Of a DNA stretch of 42,852 bases, positions 7,012 to 16,228 are shown piece after piece. The translations under genes were made by a program, and so were the position numbers. The notes beneath the pieces were generated by a model. The model saw only the letters and a list, made by a program, of their open reading frames with translations, ran no database searches and was not told the origin of the DNA. Origin of the DNA: Chryseobacterium sp. BGARF1 (GTDB taxonomy: Bacteria; Bacteroidota; Bacteroidia; Flavobacteriales; Weeksellaceae); the NCBI RefSeq assembly GCF_001677955.1, contig NZ_LELA01000016.1, forward strand, positions 1 to 42,852, given 5' to 3'. Positions within the stretch are counted from its first letter, which is position 1. Each line of letters opens with the position of its first letter.

Positions 7012-8997
7012 TTAAAAAAGACTCTCATCCACAAAATTCGGCAACGTCACTTTCAAATTCGGCTCCGCTTCCATTGCTCTTTTAATCGCGAAAACAGCAC
7101 CTTCATTTCTTGCCCAGCTTCGTCTGGAAATTCCGTTGTTGACGTCCCAGAAAAGCATTGATCTTAATCTTCTGTCGGCATCATCGCTTCCATCCAATAG
7201 CATCCCGAATCCACCGTTGATCACTTCGCCCCAGCCAACGCCGCCTCCATTATGAATAGAAACCCATGTTGCTCCACGGAAACTGTCACCAATCACATTG
7301 TGGATCGCCATATCTGCCGTAAACCTCGAACCGTCATAAATATTGGAAGTCTCCCTGTAAGGCGAATCCGTTCCCGAAACATCGTGATGATCTCTACCCA
7401 AAACTACCGCTCCGATCTCTCCATTTTTAATGGCTTTGTTGAAAGCTTCAGCGATCTTCATTCTTCCTTCCGCATCGGCATACAAAATTCTCGCCTGTGA
7501 ACCGACCACCAATTTATTTTCCTGCGCTCCTTTGATCCACTGAATATTATCCTTCATCTGCTGTTGAATCTCTTCAGGAGAATTTTGGATCATTTCTTCT
7601 AAAACCTGACACGCGATCTCATCTGTTTTCTGCAGATCTTCAGGTTTTCCGCTTGTACAAACCCAACGGAACGGCCCAAAACCATAATCAAAACACATCG
7701 GCCCCATAATATCCTGAACATAAGAAGGCCATTTAAACTCTCTTCCCAACGTTGGATTTTCAGACATTACATCAGCTCCGGCTCTTGAAGCTTCCAATAA
7801 AAATGCGTTTCCGTAATCGAAGAAATAGGTTCCTTTTTCTGTATGTTTATTGATTGCTGCAGCGTGTCTTCTCAAAGTTTCCTGAACTTTTTCTTTGAAT
7901 AATTCAGGGTTTTCTGCCATCATCGTGTTTGATTCCTCAAAACTTTGTCCAACCGGGTAATAACCTCCCGCCCAAGGATTGTGAAGCGAGGTCTGGTCTG
8001 AACCGATATCAATTCTTAAATTTCCCTGATCGAATTTTTCCCAAACTTCAACGATGTTTCCAAGATAAGCCAGAGAAACCACTTCTTGATTTTCCTGAGC
8101 TTTTCTTACTCTCGCAACCAATTCATCAAGATTTTCATGAATCTCATTCACCCATCCTTGGTCATGACGTATCTTGGTGATCTTCGGATTCACTTCCGCG
8201 ATTACGGTAACACAACCTGCAATATTTCCTGCTTTTGGCTGCGCTCCACTCATTCCGCCTAAACCTGAAGTAACAAACAAACCTCCTTTTGGTTCTTTAT
8301 TAATTTTCCTGAAAGCATTTAAAACCGTAATCGTTGTTCCATGAACAATTCCCTGCGGACCGATATACATATAAGATCCTGCCGTCATTTGTCCGTACTG
8401 CGTCACACCTAAAGCATTAAATTTTTCCCAATCATCCGGTTTAGAATAATTCGGGATCATCATTCCGTTGGTCACAACCACTCTCGGTGCGTCTTTATGA
8501 GAAGGAAATAATCCCATCGGGTGCCCTGAATACATTGTCAATGTTTGTTCGTCTGTCATTTCAGACAAATATTTCATCGTCAAAAGATACTGCGCCCAGT
8601 TGGAGAAAACCGCACCATTCCCACCGTAAGTAATCAATTCGTGTGGATGTTGAGCCACTGCATAGTCCAGATTGTTTTGAATCATCAGCATGATCGCTTT
8701 TGCCTGCTCAGATCTTCCGGGATATTCTGCAATATCTCTCGCTTTCATCTCATAATCAGGACGGAAACGGTACATATAAATTCTTCCGAACTCGTCGAGT
8801 TCTTTTTTAAATTCTTGAATTAATTCTGCATGAAACTTTGGTTCGAAATAACGTAAAGCGTTTTTCAGAGCGAGTTTTTTCTCTTCATCCGTTAAGATTT
8901 CTTTACGTTTCGGAGCATGATTGATATTGGTTTCGTATGGTTTTGGCTGAGGTAATTGATTAGGAATACCTTGTTGTATCTGTTCTTGGAAAGTCAT
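7012..8997 (-). CDS. hutU: Urocanate hydratase (urocanase)
   Basis: This 661-residue cytoplasmic enzyme converts urocanate plus water to 4-imidazolone-5-propionate, the second step of histidine degradation, using tightly bound NAD+. Recognisable landmarks are YGGNGAVFSNWAQYL near the N-terminal third, the glycine-rich GLGGMSGAQPKAGNIAG (about 238-255), YYPVGQSFEESNTMM, and the active-site region MCFDYGFGPFRWVCTSG (about 432-450) with its conserved cysteines. The length is that of the longer urocanase type seen in Bacteroidetes rather than the 557-residue proteobacterial form. No hutH, hutI or hutG lies in the window, so the pathway genes are scattered or outside. The gene is monocistronic. 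Confidence 0.96.
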   Translation of the reverse strand: MTFQEQIQQGIPNQLPQPKPYETNINHAPKRKEILTDEEKKLALKNALRYFEPKFHAELIQEFKKELDEFGRIYMYRFRPDYEMKARDIAEYPGRSEQAKAIMLMIQNNLDYAVAQHPHELITYGGNGAVFSNWAQYLLTMKYLSEMTDEQTLTMYSGHPMGLFPSHKDAPRVVVTNGMMIPNYSKPDDWEKFNALGVTQYGQMTAGSYMYIGPQGIVHGTTITVLNAFRKINKEPKGGLFVTSGLGGMSGAQPKAGNIAGCVTVIAEVNPKITKIRHDQGWVNEIHENLDELVARVRKAQENQEVVSLAYLGNIVEVWEKFDQGNLRIDIGSDQTSLHNPWAGGYYPVGQSFEESNTMMAENPELFKEKVQETLRRHAAAINKHTEKGTYFFDYGNAFLLEASRAGADVMSENPTLGREFKWPSYVQDIMGPMCFDYGFGPFRWVCTSGKPEDLQKTDEIACQVLEEMIQNSPEEIQQQMKDNIQWIKGAQENKLVVGSQARILYADAEGRMKIAEAFNKAIKNGEIGAVVLGRDHHDVSGTDSPYRETSNIYDGSRFTADMAIHNVIGDSFRGATWVSIHNGGGVGWGEVINGGFGMLLDGSDDADRRLRSMLFWDVNNGISRRSWARNEGAVFAIKRAMEAEPNLKVTLPNFVDESLF

Positions 8998-9104
8998 TTA
9001 TAGTTGGTCGTTATTTGTTGATAATTGATAGATTTTTGTGGTTTTAAAGATATTCAAATTAGAAAAGTCGTGCAACTAATGTGAGAAAATATCCAATATA
9101 ATAG

Positions 9105-9266
9105 AATTCCCCTCCTCTGGAGGGGTGGCGAAAATTCGGAAGAATTTTTGACGGGGTGGTATTTAGCAAGCATTTTTTTTAGAACATTATTTTATTGCTT
9201 GGTTGTATTACCACCCCGTCTTAATTTTCTTAAAAAATTAATCCACCCCTCCAAAGGAGGGGAATT
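9105..9266. mobile_element. MITE-like 162-bp palindrome of two inverted CCCCTCC/GGAGGGG units
   Basis: The left unit (9105-9162) and right unit (9206-9266, inverted) share one plan: AATTCCCC hairpin GGGGTGG, an A/T hairpin, then GACGGGGTGGT. The inner A/T hairpin differs in sequence (AAAATTCggaaGAATTTT versus AATTTTTTaagAAAATT) but keeps its pairing. A 43-base A/T-rich centre separates them. The last bases (AATT, 9263-9266) meet the stop codon of the DUF559 gene. A third, solo unit lies at 38290-38346. Confidence 0.8.
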
Positions 9267-9685
9267 TAAAAACCATAATTTTCAATAATAAATTTTTCCA
9301 AATCTTTCATTACAATAGACAAGTTATTTTTAACATCAAAATCTGTGGTTCTGAAAACTTTTAAACCTAAAGATTCAAGATATTTTTGTCTTACCTCATC
9401 GTAAATTTCTTTAGTATCATGGCTCCAACCATCAATTTCAATGGCTAATCCTAAATTTTTTACATAAAAATCTACACTATAGTTTCCAATAATTCTTTGA
9501 CGGTCAAAATCTATATTGTGAAATGTTTTTGCCCGAACCATTTTCCAAAAAATAACTTCACTTAAAATTCCAGCTTTTCGTTTTCCGGATAATAGTTTTT
9601 TTAAGTTAGGATTATACGGAAGCTTTTCAACATGATTTTTTTGGATTTTAGTTCCGTTGATTTCTGTTAAGATTTCATTCATCAT
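9266..9685 (-). CDS. DUF559 (Vsr/endonuclease-like) protein
   Basis: About 139 residues from the Met-Met start at 9680-9685; an ATG at 9769 would add 28 unconserved residues next to the neighbour's terminator. The core is the DUF559 restriction-endonuclease-like fold: LSGKRKAGILSEVIFWKMVR (N-terminal helix with the conserved Glu), FDRQRIIGNYSVDFYVKNLG with Asp of the PD-(D/E)XK site, LAIEIDGWSHD (E-x-D and His), then QKYLESLGLKVFRTTDFDV. All catalytic-type residues appear intact. Relatives resemble very-short-patch repair nucleases. The stop codon overlaps the edge of a palindromic element, and such genes are often found beside this repeat type in Bacteroidetes (from memory). A role in repeat movement is an inference. 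Confidence 0.87.
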   Translation of the reverse strand: MMNEILTEINGTKIQKNHVEKLPYNPNLKKLLSGKRKAGILSEVIFWKMVRAKTFHNIDFDRQRIIGNYSVDFYVKNLGLAIEIDGWSHDTKEIYDEVRQKYLESLGLKVFRTTDFDVKNNLSIVMKDLEKFIIENYGF

Positions 9686-9768
9686 TTTTGTGTTTATGAA
9701 AAGATAGGGATATTTTTTAATTGTGTGAAGTATGAATACTTTGGAAACAAAATGATTTAAATACAACA

Positions 9769-9795
9769 AAACCTCACTGAAAGTCAGCGAGGTTT
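9769..9795 (-). terminator. Intrinsic terminator of the T9SS protein gene
   Basis: The stem AAACCTC-A-CTGA / TCAG-C-GAGGTTT has one mismatch and an AAG loop. On the minus strand it runs into TTTTGTTG, 26 bases after the stop codon at 9821. Confidence 0.85.
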
Positions 9796-9820
9796 CATTA
9801 TTTAAAATATTTTTAAAGCT

Positions 9821-12800
9821 TTAATTATTATTCTTCACTAAAACCCATCCTGTAAACGTTCTTCCATCCGGAAGTGTAATGACGTACCAATAACTTGAGG
9901 TAGGTATCGGTCTTCCGGCAATCGTTCCGTCCCAAATAATTTGAGTATTTGTATTTTGCTCGAAAATTAAATATTGATAACGGTCAAATACTTTTACATT
10001 CGTCATTTTGGTTCCGAAAACATGAAGGTTTCTGATAATCCATTTATCATTTTGCCCGTCTCCGTTTGGTGTAATTGCATTTTTAATATCTAGAATAACA
10101 CCGTCCTGTTTTACAATACATGTTCCTTCAACATATTTTACGTAAAAAGTTGTAATTCCTGTCGGTAAATTATAGAAAACATTTGTTGCCTGCCAATTAA
10201 TTCCGTCAATTGAATAGAGGATCGGCTGTGAACCGGTAGCTATTATTGTATAGGTATTACCGCTCGCGATCATATTCTGAATAACCGGAACATCATAATA
10301 TTTTGCTTCAAAAGTCGCCGTGTAAGAACATCCGTTATCTGCTGTCACCGTCACAGAATACGTTCCTACCATATTCATATTCGTAATTGTATCGGTGTTG
10401 GAAACTACCTGTCCTGAAGGGTTTGTCCAAACATAACTTATAATATTGAATCCTTCTACTTCTAAAGTATAACTAAATTTTCCATCCGGACAGAAATACT
10501 GGGTAGGAATCTCAAAAATAGGAACTCTTTTCAGAGAGATTTTAATCGTTGCTATTTCAGGACAAAATCCGGGAACGCTTACTTTTACATAAACAGTATC
10601 GAAACCTAAGTTTTGATTGAATGAATAGGTTGTGGGATTTGTGATTGCATTGCTTCCCGAGTTTACATCAGCCAAAGATGAGTAATAGGTAAATGTAACA
10701 TTGGCTCCTGAATAAATCTGTGACTGGAATTGGGTAAGATCTACATTTTCTATTCCGTCATTTAAGGTATCGCAAACATTGTTCAGAAGGAATGGCCCTG
10801 AATTTTGGAGCACCACTTTAGTTCCAATAATGAAATTGATTGTTGCGATATCATCACAACCCGGAATGTTCATCACTTTCACCCAAATCTGCTGTGGAAA
10901 GGGATTTGCGGTAAAGTTTTGAGGATTTGCAATCGCATTGGTTCCGTTTTGTGCATCAGTTTGAGTAAGATAAAACGTGAAAGTGTTGATTGTATTCGGA
11001 ATATCTACATAAAGATTGGTGTAATTCATCAGATTGACTTCATAAACACCATCCAGATTATCATCACAAACTGTTATCGTAGAATTAATTGCTTTTGGAG
11101 GAAAATATGTATTCAACTCAATTGGCGCAACTGAAAAGCAACCGCTCGTTTTCGACTGAAACCTTGCCCAAACCTGCACCGTAGAAACTGTTGTTACAAT
11201 ACTATTCCCAATCTGAGTGGAAGGAACTCCTGCATTGGCTTCTGCTAAAGTATTGTAATAAGTAATCGTCATATCAGAAAGCGGATACGTATTCTGAGAA
11301 GCTAAAAACATTTGAGAAACGGCATCATTTAATTGAAAGGTTTCATTTAAATTAAAATCTTCATCACACGTATTTAAAACAGCATTCTTTAGCACAATTA
11401 CTGGTAAAAAGGTCATCTGAATATTCAATTGTGATGCAGAAAAGCATTCATTATTATTAAATTTCACTTTCACATAAACCGTTGCACTTCCCTGAACAGG
11501 AAACTCAGCCGGATTTGCAATGGGACCAGAAAATACGTGAGTTACCGCATTGTAAGAAGTATAATAGGTAAATGTAACATTCGAACCACTGTAGATTTGA
11601 GGTTGAGCTAATAAAAGATTGTATAGCTCTACTCCATCATTATTGTTATCGCAAATATTAGTAAGGTTAATATTCACAACATTATTTACAGCAGGAGTTG
11701 ATACCAAACTAATGGTCACCGGATAGACCTGAGTACAATTGTAAGAATTGATCTTCACGAAAAGCTGTCTTGTACCAACAACATTTACACTCGTTACAGG
11801 ATTGGTACCGTTCTGAGCTTCAGCTTGTGTTAGATAGAAAGTTGTCGTAGCGTTCTGATTTCCGATAATTGCGCCAGAAAACTGAGCTAAGGGAACAACT
11901 TCCGCATTATCATTATTAAAATCACACACCGTAAAATTAGAATCTACAATAACCGGATGAACCAAATGTACATTGATTGCTTTGACGGTATAACATGTTT
12001 CGCTTTCCTCAAATCGAACATAGAAAGTCTTGCTTACAAAGTTGCCATTTTCTGTAATGGTTTGAATGGGTGAAATAGAACCTGCTCCGTCTAATGCAGC
12101 CGAATAATTATCGTAAAACTTTATAACAGGTACTGTTGCCGGAGCAATAAGCATATTGGCAGACAACGTTTGGAGATTAACGGTAATATCATCGGTTCCG
12201 TTGAAACAGATATATTCATTTTTATCATTAACCAGAATCTTTGTAAAAGTAATATTCAGATTGACGGGAACCACCGCAAAACATCCTCCCGGAATTTGAA
12301 CCCTTATATAAACCGTGTACTGCCCTTCCTTAATTGTTCCCACCACCGTTCCGGAATTATTGTAAGCATCTGCAAAGGTTTGATACGCTGTAAAAACAGC
12401 TCCTGGCTGTGTCGTAATTAAAGGCCCAATATTTAAAGCGAAATCAAATGGTTCATTATTATCTGCATTAATATCACACATGGTGTATGGAAAATTAATC
12501 GGCGAATTAGCATTAACTCCTGTTTTAAAAGTAAAACTTACGGGCCCAAGAATATAAGTACACGTTGCATCTTGTATTCTCACCCAAAGCGTAGTGCTCG
12601 TGGTAATATTTGCCGTCGTTACAGCATTCGTATTGTTTTGAGCATTCGACTGAGAGAGATAATATGAAAATCCAGATGTTCCTGCAGGAAAAAGCTGACT
12701 GTTTAAGAAACTTAAATCATAGTTTTGCTCGATATCATCATTATTGGTATCACAAAGCGAAATCGTATTTGTTAAAAGAGTTTTGGTAAGGAAGTTCAAT

Positions 12801-14020
12801 GTAAGAACCGCTATTCTGAAACATCCGGGAACATTGGGATTCTGAATTCTTACGTATAAAACCTTATTGGCATTTAGGGTATAATTTGTAGAAATACTGT
12901 TTTGATTATTCTGCGCATCAGCTAAAGATTGATGAAAAGTAAAGTTAAAATTTGCAGGATTTTGTGAAGTTACATTGGGTTTAAAATCATTTAAATTAAG
13001 TTGAATCGGGGCATTTCCACAAAAATTCTGGGTATGATTTCTTGAAATAGGATAAGAAGGATCAAAATCAAGAGTGAAATCATCAGATAATGTCAAATTA
13101 CTATTTCCACAAATATCAAAAACAACATTGGCGGTATACACTTCATTCTGAGTAGGGCACAAAGTAGCTTGAATTCCTGATGCTACAGTTTGCCCCGAAG
13201 AATTAGTCCACGTTACCGTTGGCTGAATTGCACTTCCATTGGGCGTAAACTTCCAAGATTCCTGTAATGCCTGCCAATTTCCAGTATTTCTTGAGGGTGG
13301 AGAATATCCTAGAGCTCCTGTATCATTTATAATTCCAATCAAAGCATTTTCAAACTTTCTGGTTGGGCACGGTGTCAATTTTTTGTCGACAAAAACTTCT
13401 ACAACATTTGTAGTTTCATGCAAAACAATTTGTGACGAAGAACGGTCGGTACATCCTGCAACTCTTCCATCATAATAACTGATGACAAATTTTCGGTAAG
13501 GCGCCGTTCCTACTGTAGAATAGTAAATCTCTGATGCGTCTGCAGCAGAAAACACCATATCATGATACACCCCGAAAATAGAATTCTTAGGCAAACCGGT
13601 ATTGGGATTTTGCCAAAGAACATTAGGGTAATTAATATTTCCCTGTTGACTTAAATCGAAAGTAACCATCCCGTTTGAGCCAATAACGATAGCATCAAAA
13701 TACTGATTGAAAAAACAAAATTTAAATGGTAAATCTATTTTTGGTGTAAATATATCATCAAAATTAGCATTCAGCGCAGTTCCTTGGTTCATCGGAATGG
13801 GCGGATTATACGTTCCTTGGGTAAGTTGGTATGTTGTGGATTGTTTCAGCTCCGGGTATTCTACATGAAGCGGAATACAGCCATTGGCATCAAGATCATT
13901 GGTACATGTTACATGAAAATTTTCATTCCCAAAAGCGTCTTTTACTTTTACATTGATGGGAGCCTGAGAAAAGGCATAACAACTGATCAACAGTAGGTAA
14001 ATCTGTAAATATTTTGTCAT
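9821..14020 (-). CDS. Large secreted protein with T9SS type B sorting domain
   Basis: This encodes 1399 residues. A cleavable signal peptide (MTKYLQIYLLLISCYAFSQA) is followed by a roughly 280-residue N-terminal beta domain (FCFFNQYFDAIVIGSNGMVT, a nidogen- or DUF-like sheet). About nine degenerate 85-110-residue repeats follow. Each opens with a Cys-Asp-x-Asn/Asp-x-Asp turn (CDTNNDDIE, CDINADNNE, CDFNNDNAE, CDNNNDGVE, CDDNLDGVY, CDTLNDGIE), passes through FTYY/FYLTQ.A and closes with VYVKV...C. The pattern suggests Ca-binding turns and one disulfide per repeat. A PKD-like module (YFCPDGKFSYTLEVEG) precedes the C-terminal sorting domain, which begins ITPNGDGQNDKW near 1315 and ends WVLVKNNN. 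The protein is expected at the cell surface or released by the type IX system; it may bind surfaces or glycans (inference). Confidence 0.93.
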   Translation of the reverse strand: MTKYLQIYLLLISCYAFSQAPINVKVKDAFGNENFHVTCTNDLDANGCIPLHVEYPELKQSTTYQLTQGTYNPPIPMNQGTALNANFDDIFTPKIDLPFKFCFFNQYFDAIVIGSNGMVTFDLSQQGNINYPNVLWQNPNTGLPKNSIFGVYHDMVFSAADASEIYYSTVGTAPYRKFVISYYDGRVAGCTDRSSSQIVLHETTNVVEVFVDKKLTPCPTRKFENALIGIINDTGALGYSPPSRNTGNWQALQESWKFTPNGSAIQPTVTWTNSSGQTVASGIQATLCPTQNEVYTANVVFDICGNSNLTLSDDFTLDFDPSYPISRNHTQNFCGNAPIQLNLNDFKPNVTSQNPANFNFTFHQSLADAQNNQNSISTNYTLNANKVLYVRIQNPNVPGCFRIAVLTLNFLTKTLLTNTISLCDTNNDDIEQNYDLSFLNSQLFPAGTSGFSYYLSQSNAQNNTNAVTTANITTSTTLWVRIQDATCTYILGPVSFTFKTGVNANSPINFPYTMCDINADNNEPFDFALNIGPLITTQPGAVFTAYQTFADAYNNSGTVVGTIKEGQYTVYIRVQIPGGCFAVVPVNLNITFTKILVNDKNEYICFNGTDDITVNLQTLSANMLIAPATVPVIKFYDNYSAALDGAGSISPIQTITENGNFVSKTFYVRFEESETCYTVKAINVHLVHPVIVDSNFTVCDFNNDNAEVVPLAQFSGAIIGNQNATTTFYLTQAEAQNGTNPVTSVNVVGTRQLFVKINSYNCTQVYPVTISLVSTPAVNNVVNINLTNICDNNNDGVELYNLLLAQPQIYSGSNVTFTYYTSYNAVTHVFSGPIANPAEFPVQGSATVYVKVKFNNNECFSASQLNIQMTFLPVIVLKNAVLNTCDEDFNLNETFQLNDAVSQMFLASQNTYPLSDMTITYYNTLAEANAGVPSTQIGNSIVTTVSTVQVWARFQSKTSGCFSVAPIELNTYFPPKAINSTITVCDDNLDGVYEVNLMNYTNLYVDIPNTINTFTFYLTQTDAQNGTNAIANPQNFTANPFPQQIWVKVMNIPGCDDIATINFIIGTKVVLQNSGPFLLNNVCDTLNDGIENVDLTQFQSQIYSGANVTFTYYSSLADVNSGSNAITNPTTYSFNQNLGFDTVYVKVSVPGFCPEIATIKISLKRVPIFEIPTQYFCPDGKFSYTLEVEGFNIISYVWTNPSGQVVSNTDTITNMNMVGTYSVTVTADNGCSYTATFEAKYYDVPVIQNMIASGNTYTIIATGSQPILYSIDGINWQATNVFYNLPTGITTFYVKYVEGTCIVKQDGVILDIKNAITPNGDGQNDKWIIRNLHVFGTKMTNVKVFDRYQYLIFEQNTNTQIIWDGTIAGRPIPTSSYWYVITLPDGRTFTGWVLVKNNN

Positions 14021-14255
14021 GGAAATTTGGTGTAAATAAATTATTAATTAATCAAAAACAATTTACTAATAAATATATTTTAAAAATATTAATTTTTAAA
14101 TACAAAATACTTACCAATTTTTAATTATTTATGAATTATTAAAAATTAATTAATACTATAATAATAATCGGATATCAAAGCATTATCTTCATTTCAAATT
14201 ACCACACAATCTCCACAATATTCATTTTTAAATCTTAAGAATACTCTATCTCATA

Positions 14256-14290
14256 AAAAAAGTGGAAATCTTTTGAATTTCCACTTTTTT
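14256..14290 (-). terminator. Intrinsic terminator of the four-TM protein gene
   Basis: A 14-bp stem (AAAAAAGTGGAAAT / ATTTCCACTTTTTT) has a 7-base loop and lies 22 bases after the stop codon of the minus-strand gene. A/T runs on both sides make it bidirectional. Confidence 0.88.
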
Positions 14291-14311
14291 ATTTTTAAGA
14301 ATTTAATTTAA

Positions 14312-14656
14312 TTAATCTCCATCTGAAAACATCGAATTGGCAAGCGATGTCACTATAGAAAGCGCTATGCTAAAAATAAACGCCCACCAAAAACCATCTA
14401 CCATCATACTATCTATAAAATAATCTGCGATAAGAATAATAATAGCATTAATTACCAAAGCAAAAAAGCCCAAAGTAATAATTGTAAGCGGCAAACCAAA
14501 AAGACTTAAAACAGGTTTTACAATAAGATTTAAAAGTCCTAAAACAATTGCAAAAATAATTGCCGTTGAAAAACCGTCAAAATGCACACCCGGTAAAATT
14601 TTGGTGAGTAAAAAAGCTACAATAGCCGTAATCAATAGTCGAATGATTAAGTTCAT
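14312..14656 (-). CDS. Small four-TM membrane protein (PF04020, 'phage holin family')
   Basis: This encodes 114 residues with four hydrophobic helices: about 3-21, 30-48, 53-80 and 88-108. The conserved signature GLLNLIVKPVLSLFGLPLTI lies between helices 2 and 3 and is diagnostic for the PF04020 four-TM family, often labelled 'phage holin family' or YvlD. Members are ordinary chromosomal inner-membrane proteins of unknown role in many bacteria, and nothing around it looks phage-derived. It is monocistronic, on the minus strand like the thioesterase gene upstream (94 bases away). Confidence 0.88.
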   Translation of the reverse strand: MNLIIRLLITAIVAFLLTKILPGVHFDGFSTAIIFAIVLGLLNLIVKPVLSLFGLPLTIITLGFFALVINAIIILIADYFIDSMMVDGFWWAFIFSIALSIVTSLANSMFSDGD

Positions 14657-14750
14657 AGTATTTAATTTTTATATTATCGGTCTTTATAAACAAAACTTAT
14701 TCCAATCACATTCAATTGATGATGAATACTAAGTTTTCTTTGCTGTAAAT

Positions 14751-15173
14751 CTATTTAATTTTCATCATTGTTACCAAAGAGGTTGCTACATGACTTTCTG
14801 AAGTACGGTTTTCGTCAACCGTATAAATTTCAGTTCTGATGACACTGATTTTAGAACCTCCTTTCACTACATAAGCTTTTGAAACCAATGCATCACCCAT
14901 TGCAGGACGAAGATAATTAACCTTCAACTCCACCGTTACTACATAGCAATCTTCTTCGTAATGACTTACCGCGGCATATCCTGAAGAAACATCAACCAAA
15001 GAAGCAATCATTGCCCCGTTGAACATCCCCGCTTTTCTCGTCATTAATTCCATTTTAGGAATTTTAATCGAAACAAAATCGGTATTTATTTCTAATAATT
15101 CGGCTTTATAGAACTTTAAAGTTTCAGAACGAGCGAAACTATCGGTCATGAGTTTTGTTTTTTCGCGAGTCAT
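14751..15173 (-). CDS. PaaI-like hotdog-fold thioesterase
   Basis: This encodes 140 residues with a single hotdog domain. The central helix and catalytic loop read KAGMFNGAMIASLVDVSSGY, where most PaaI-type enzymes have G-x-x-H-G-G; here FNG replaces HGG, as in a subset of the family with Asn/Asp acting as polariser. The strand VTVELKVNYLRPA and the repeated SHVATSLVTMM terminus complete the fold. Likely reaction: hydrolysis of a short or aromatic acyl-CoA in the cytoplasm. The start at 15173 leaves a 5-copy 8-bp repeat only three bases upstream; Met9 (15147-15149) is an alternative start. Confidence 0.85.
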   Translation of the reverse strand: MTREKTKLMTDSFARSETLKFYKAELLEINTDFVSIKIPKMELMTRKAGMFNGAMIASLVDVSSGYAAVSHYEEDCYVVTVELKVNYLRPAMGDALVSKAYVVKGGSKISVIRTEIYTVDENRTSESHVATSLVTMMKIK

Positions 15174-15176
15174 GTT

Positions 15177-15222
15177 GAGTGTTTGAGTGTTTGAGTGTTT
15201 GAGTGTTTGAGTGTTTGAGTTT
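15177..15222. repeat. 8-bp microsatellite (GAGTGTTT x5 plus partial) before the thioesterase start
   Basis: Five perfect GAGTGTTT units (15177-15216) and a GAGTTT remnant lie between the start codon (15171-15173) and a GAAATTTG sequence on the minus strand, one mismatch from the TAnnTTTG -7 element. The array would then form nearly all of the 5' untranslated region, so copy-number change would alter leader length but not reading frame. Confidence 0.85.
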
Positions 15223-15384
15223 ATGCAAATTTCTTTAAATTATTTTAAATATGTTAAACAGTTTTATTTTTTTAAGGATTATTATCTATTTTTAATTGTT
15301 AAAACAAGAAATTCAGAAATTTGATATCTGCAGCATTAACAAAATTAAAACTATTAGCTATTTCGTAAAATTTCAATATTATTT

Positions 15385-16140
15385 ATGACCAAAACTGAAG
15401 AAAAATACATTTTTGAGAGATTTCAGGAAACTTATAAAAATATGCCTAAAGGAATTCCTGACTTCAGTGACAAACCCGATATAATTTTTACATCGGAAAA
15501 TTCAGATGTTATTGGGATTGAATTGACTGAATGTATTTATGATCAAAATATGATGGGGAAAAGTGAATTCCAAATCAAATTCAATAATGATGTAGTCGAA
15601 AAGCTTGCGGGTTACATTCCATTTAAATTTACCTTAGATATTGAATTAGATAATGAATTTCCAATTAAACAAAATCAAAGAAAGTTAGTTATCGATAAAT
15701 TAATAAAGTTTTGCAATGAAGAGTTTATTAATTTAAAATCTTATGAATCTATTCGTTATGAAAACCTTGATATAGAATGGACTAATTTAAGTATGATAAT
15801 AAAAGATTCTATTCTTGCTTTAGGCTATAGGAAATTACCGAAAGGAATCTTAAATCTATGTATGACAAGAAACGACAATCTCAAAAAGTCAACACATTTT
15901 GAATCAAAATTTGGAATTGTTCCTGATTTTACTGATAAAGAATTAAATAGAATTTTATCTAAAAAGCATGAGGCTTTATTAAAATATAATAATTGCGATC
16001 AGCAGTGGTTACTTATAGTAGAGGGATGGGATTTTTATAGCTATATAGGCGATGTAAATATTAAAAATGAAATTATAACAAATTTTGATAAAATATTCAT
16101 GTATAGAAGACTTACTTCTGAAATAATTATAATCAAATAG
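15385..16140 (+). CDS. Hypothetical protein, possible PD-(D/E)XK-type nuclease fold
   Basis: This encodes 251 residues without signal peptide or membrane segments. Near the N-terminus KPDIIFTSENSDVIGIELTE (30-49) places an Asp and a downstream Glu-x-Thr in the spacing seen in PD-(D/E)XK-like proteins, with lysines following. The C-terminal half contains NCDQQWLLIVEGWDF, a 'W-L-L-I-V' strand also seen in orphan nuclease-like proteins. The gene is markedly A/T-rich compared with the DbpA-like gene 88 bases downstream, is monocistronic and has no recognisable partner. A defence or selfish-nuclease origin is only an inference; the family is not identified. Confidence 0.6.
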   Translation: MTKTEEKYIFERFQETYKNMPKGIPDFSDKPDIIFTSENSDVIGIELTECIYDQNMMGKSEFQIKFNNDVVEKLAGYIPFKFTLDIELDNEFPIKQNQRKLVIDKLIKFCNEEFINLKSYESIRYENLDIEWTNLSMIIKDSILALGYRKLPKGILNLCMTRNDNLKKSTHFESKFGIVPDFTDKELNRILSKKHEALLKYNNCDQQWLLIVEGWDFYSYIGDVNIKNEIITNFDKIFMYRRLTSEIIIIK

Positions 16141-16216
16141 TCATTTACTCCTTTTAACAAATAACCTCAACTAATACTTCCATTTAATTTAAAAATAAAT
16201 TTTCATCCAAATCCCC

Positions 16217-16224
16217 TACCTTTG
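16217..16224 (+). promoter_or_regulatory. Bacteroidetes -7 element (TACCTTTG) abutting the helicase start
   Basis: This is an exact match to TAnnTTTG, followed by CAAA and then the ATG at 16229. With normal spacing transcription would begin at or within a base or two of the start codon, giving a leaderless or nearly leaderless mRNA. Confidence 0.65.
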
Positions 16225-16228
16225 CAAA

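Noticed and set aside
10805..11134. Plus-strand 109-residue ORF inside the T9SS gene
   Set aside because: Antisense shadow of the repeat region; no plausible domain or start signal.
14312..14656. Prophage remnant because of the 'phage holin' label
   Set aside because: PF04020 proteins are ordinary chromosomal membrane proteins, and no other phage gene is present.
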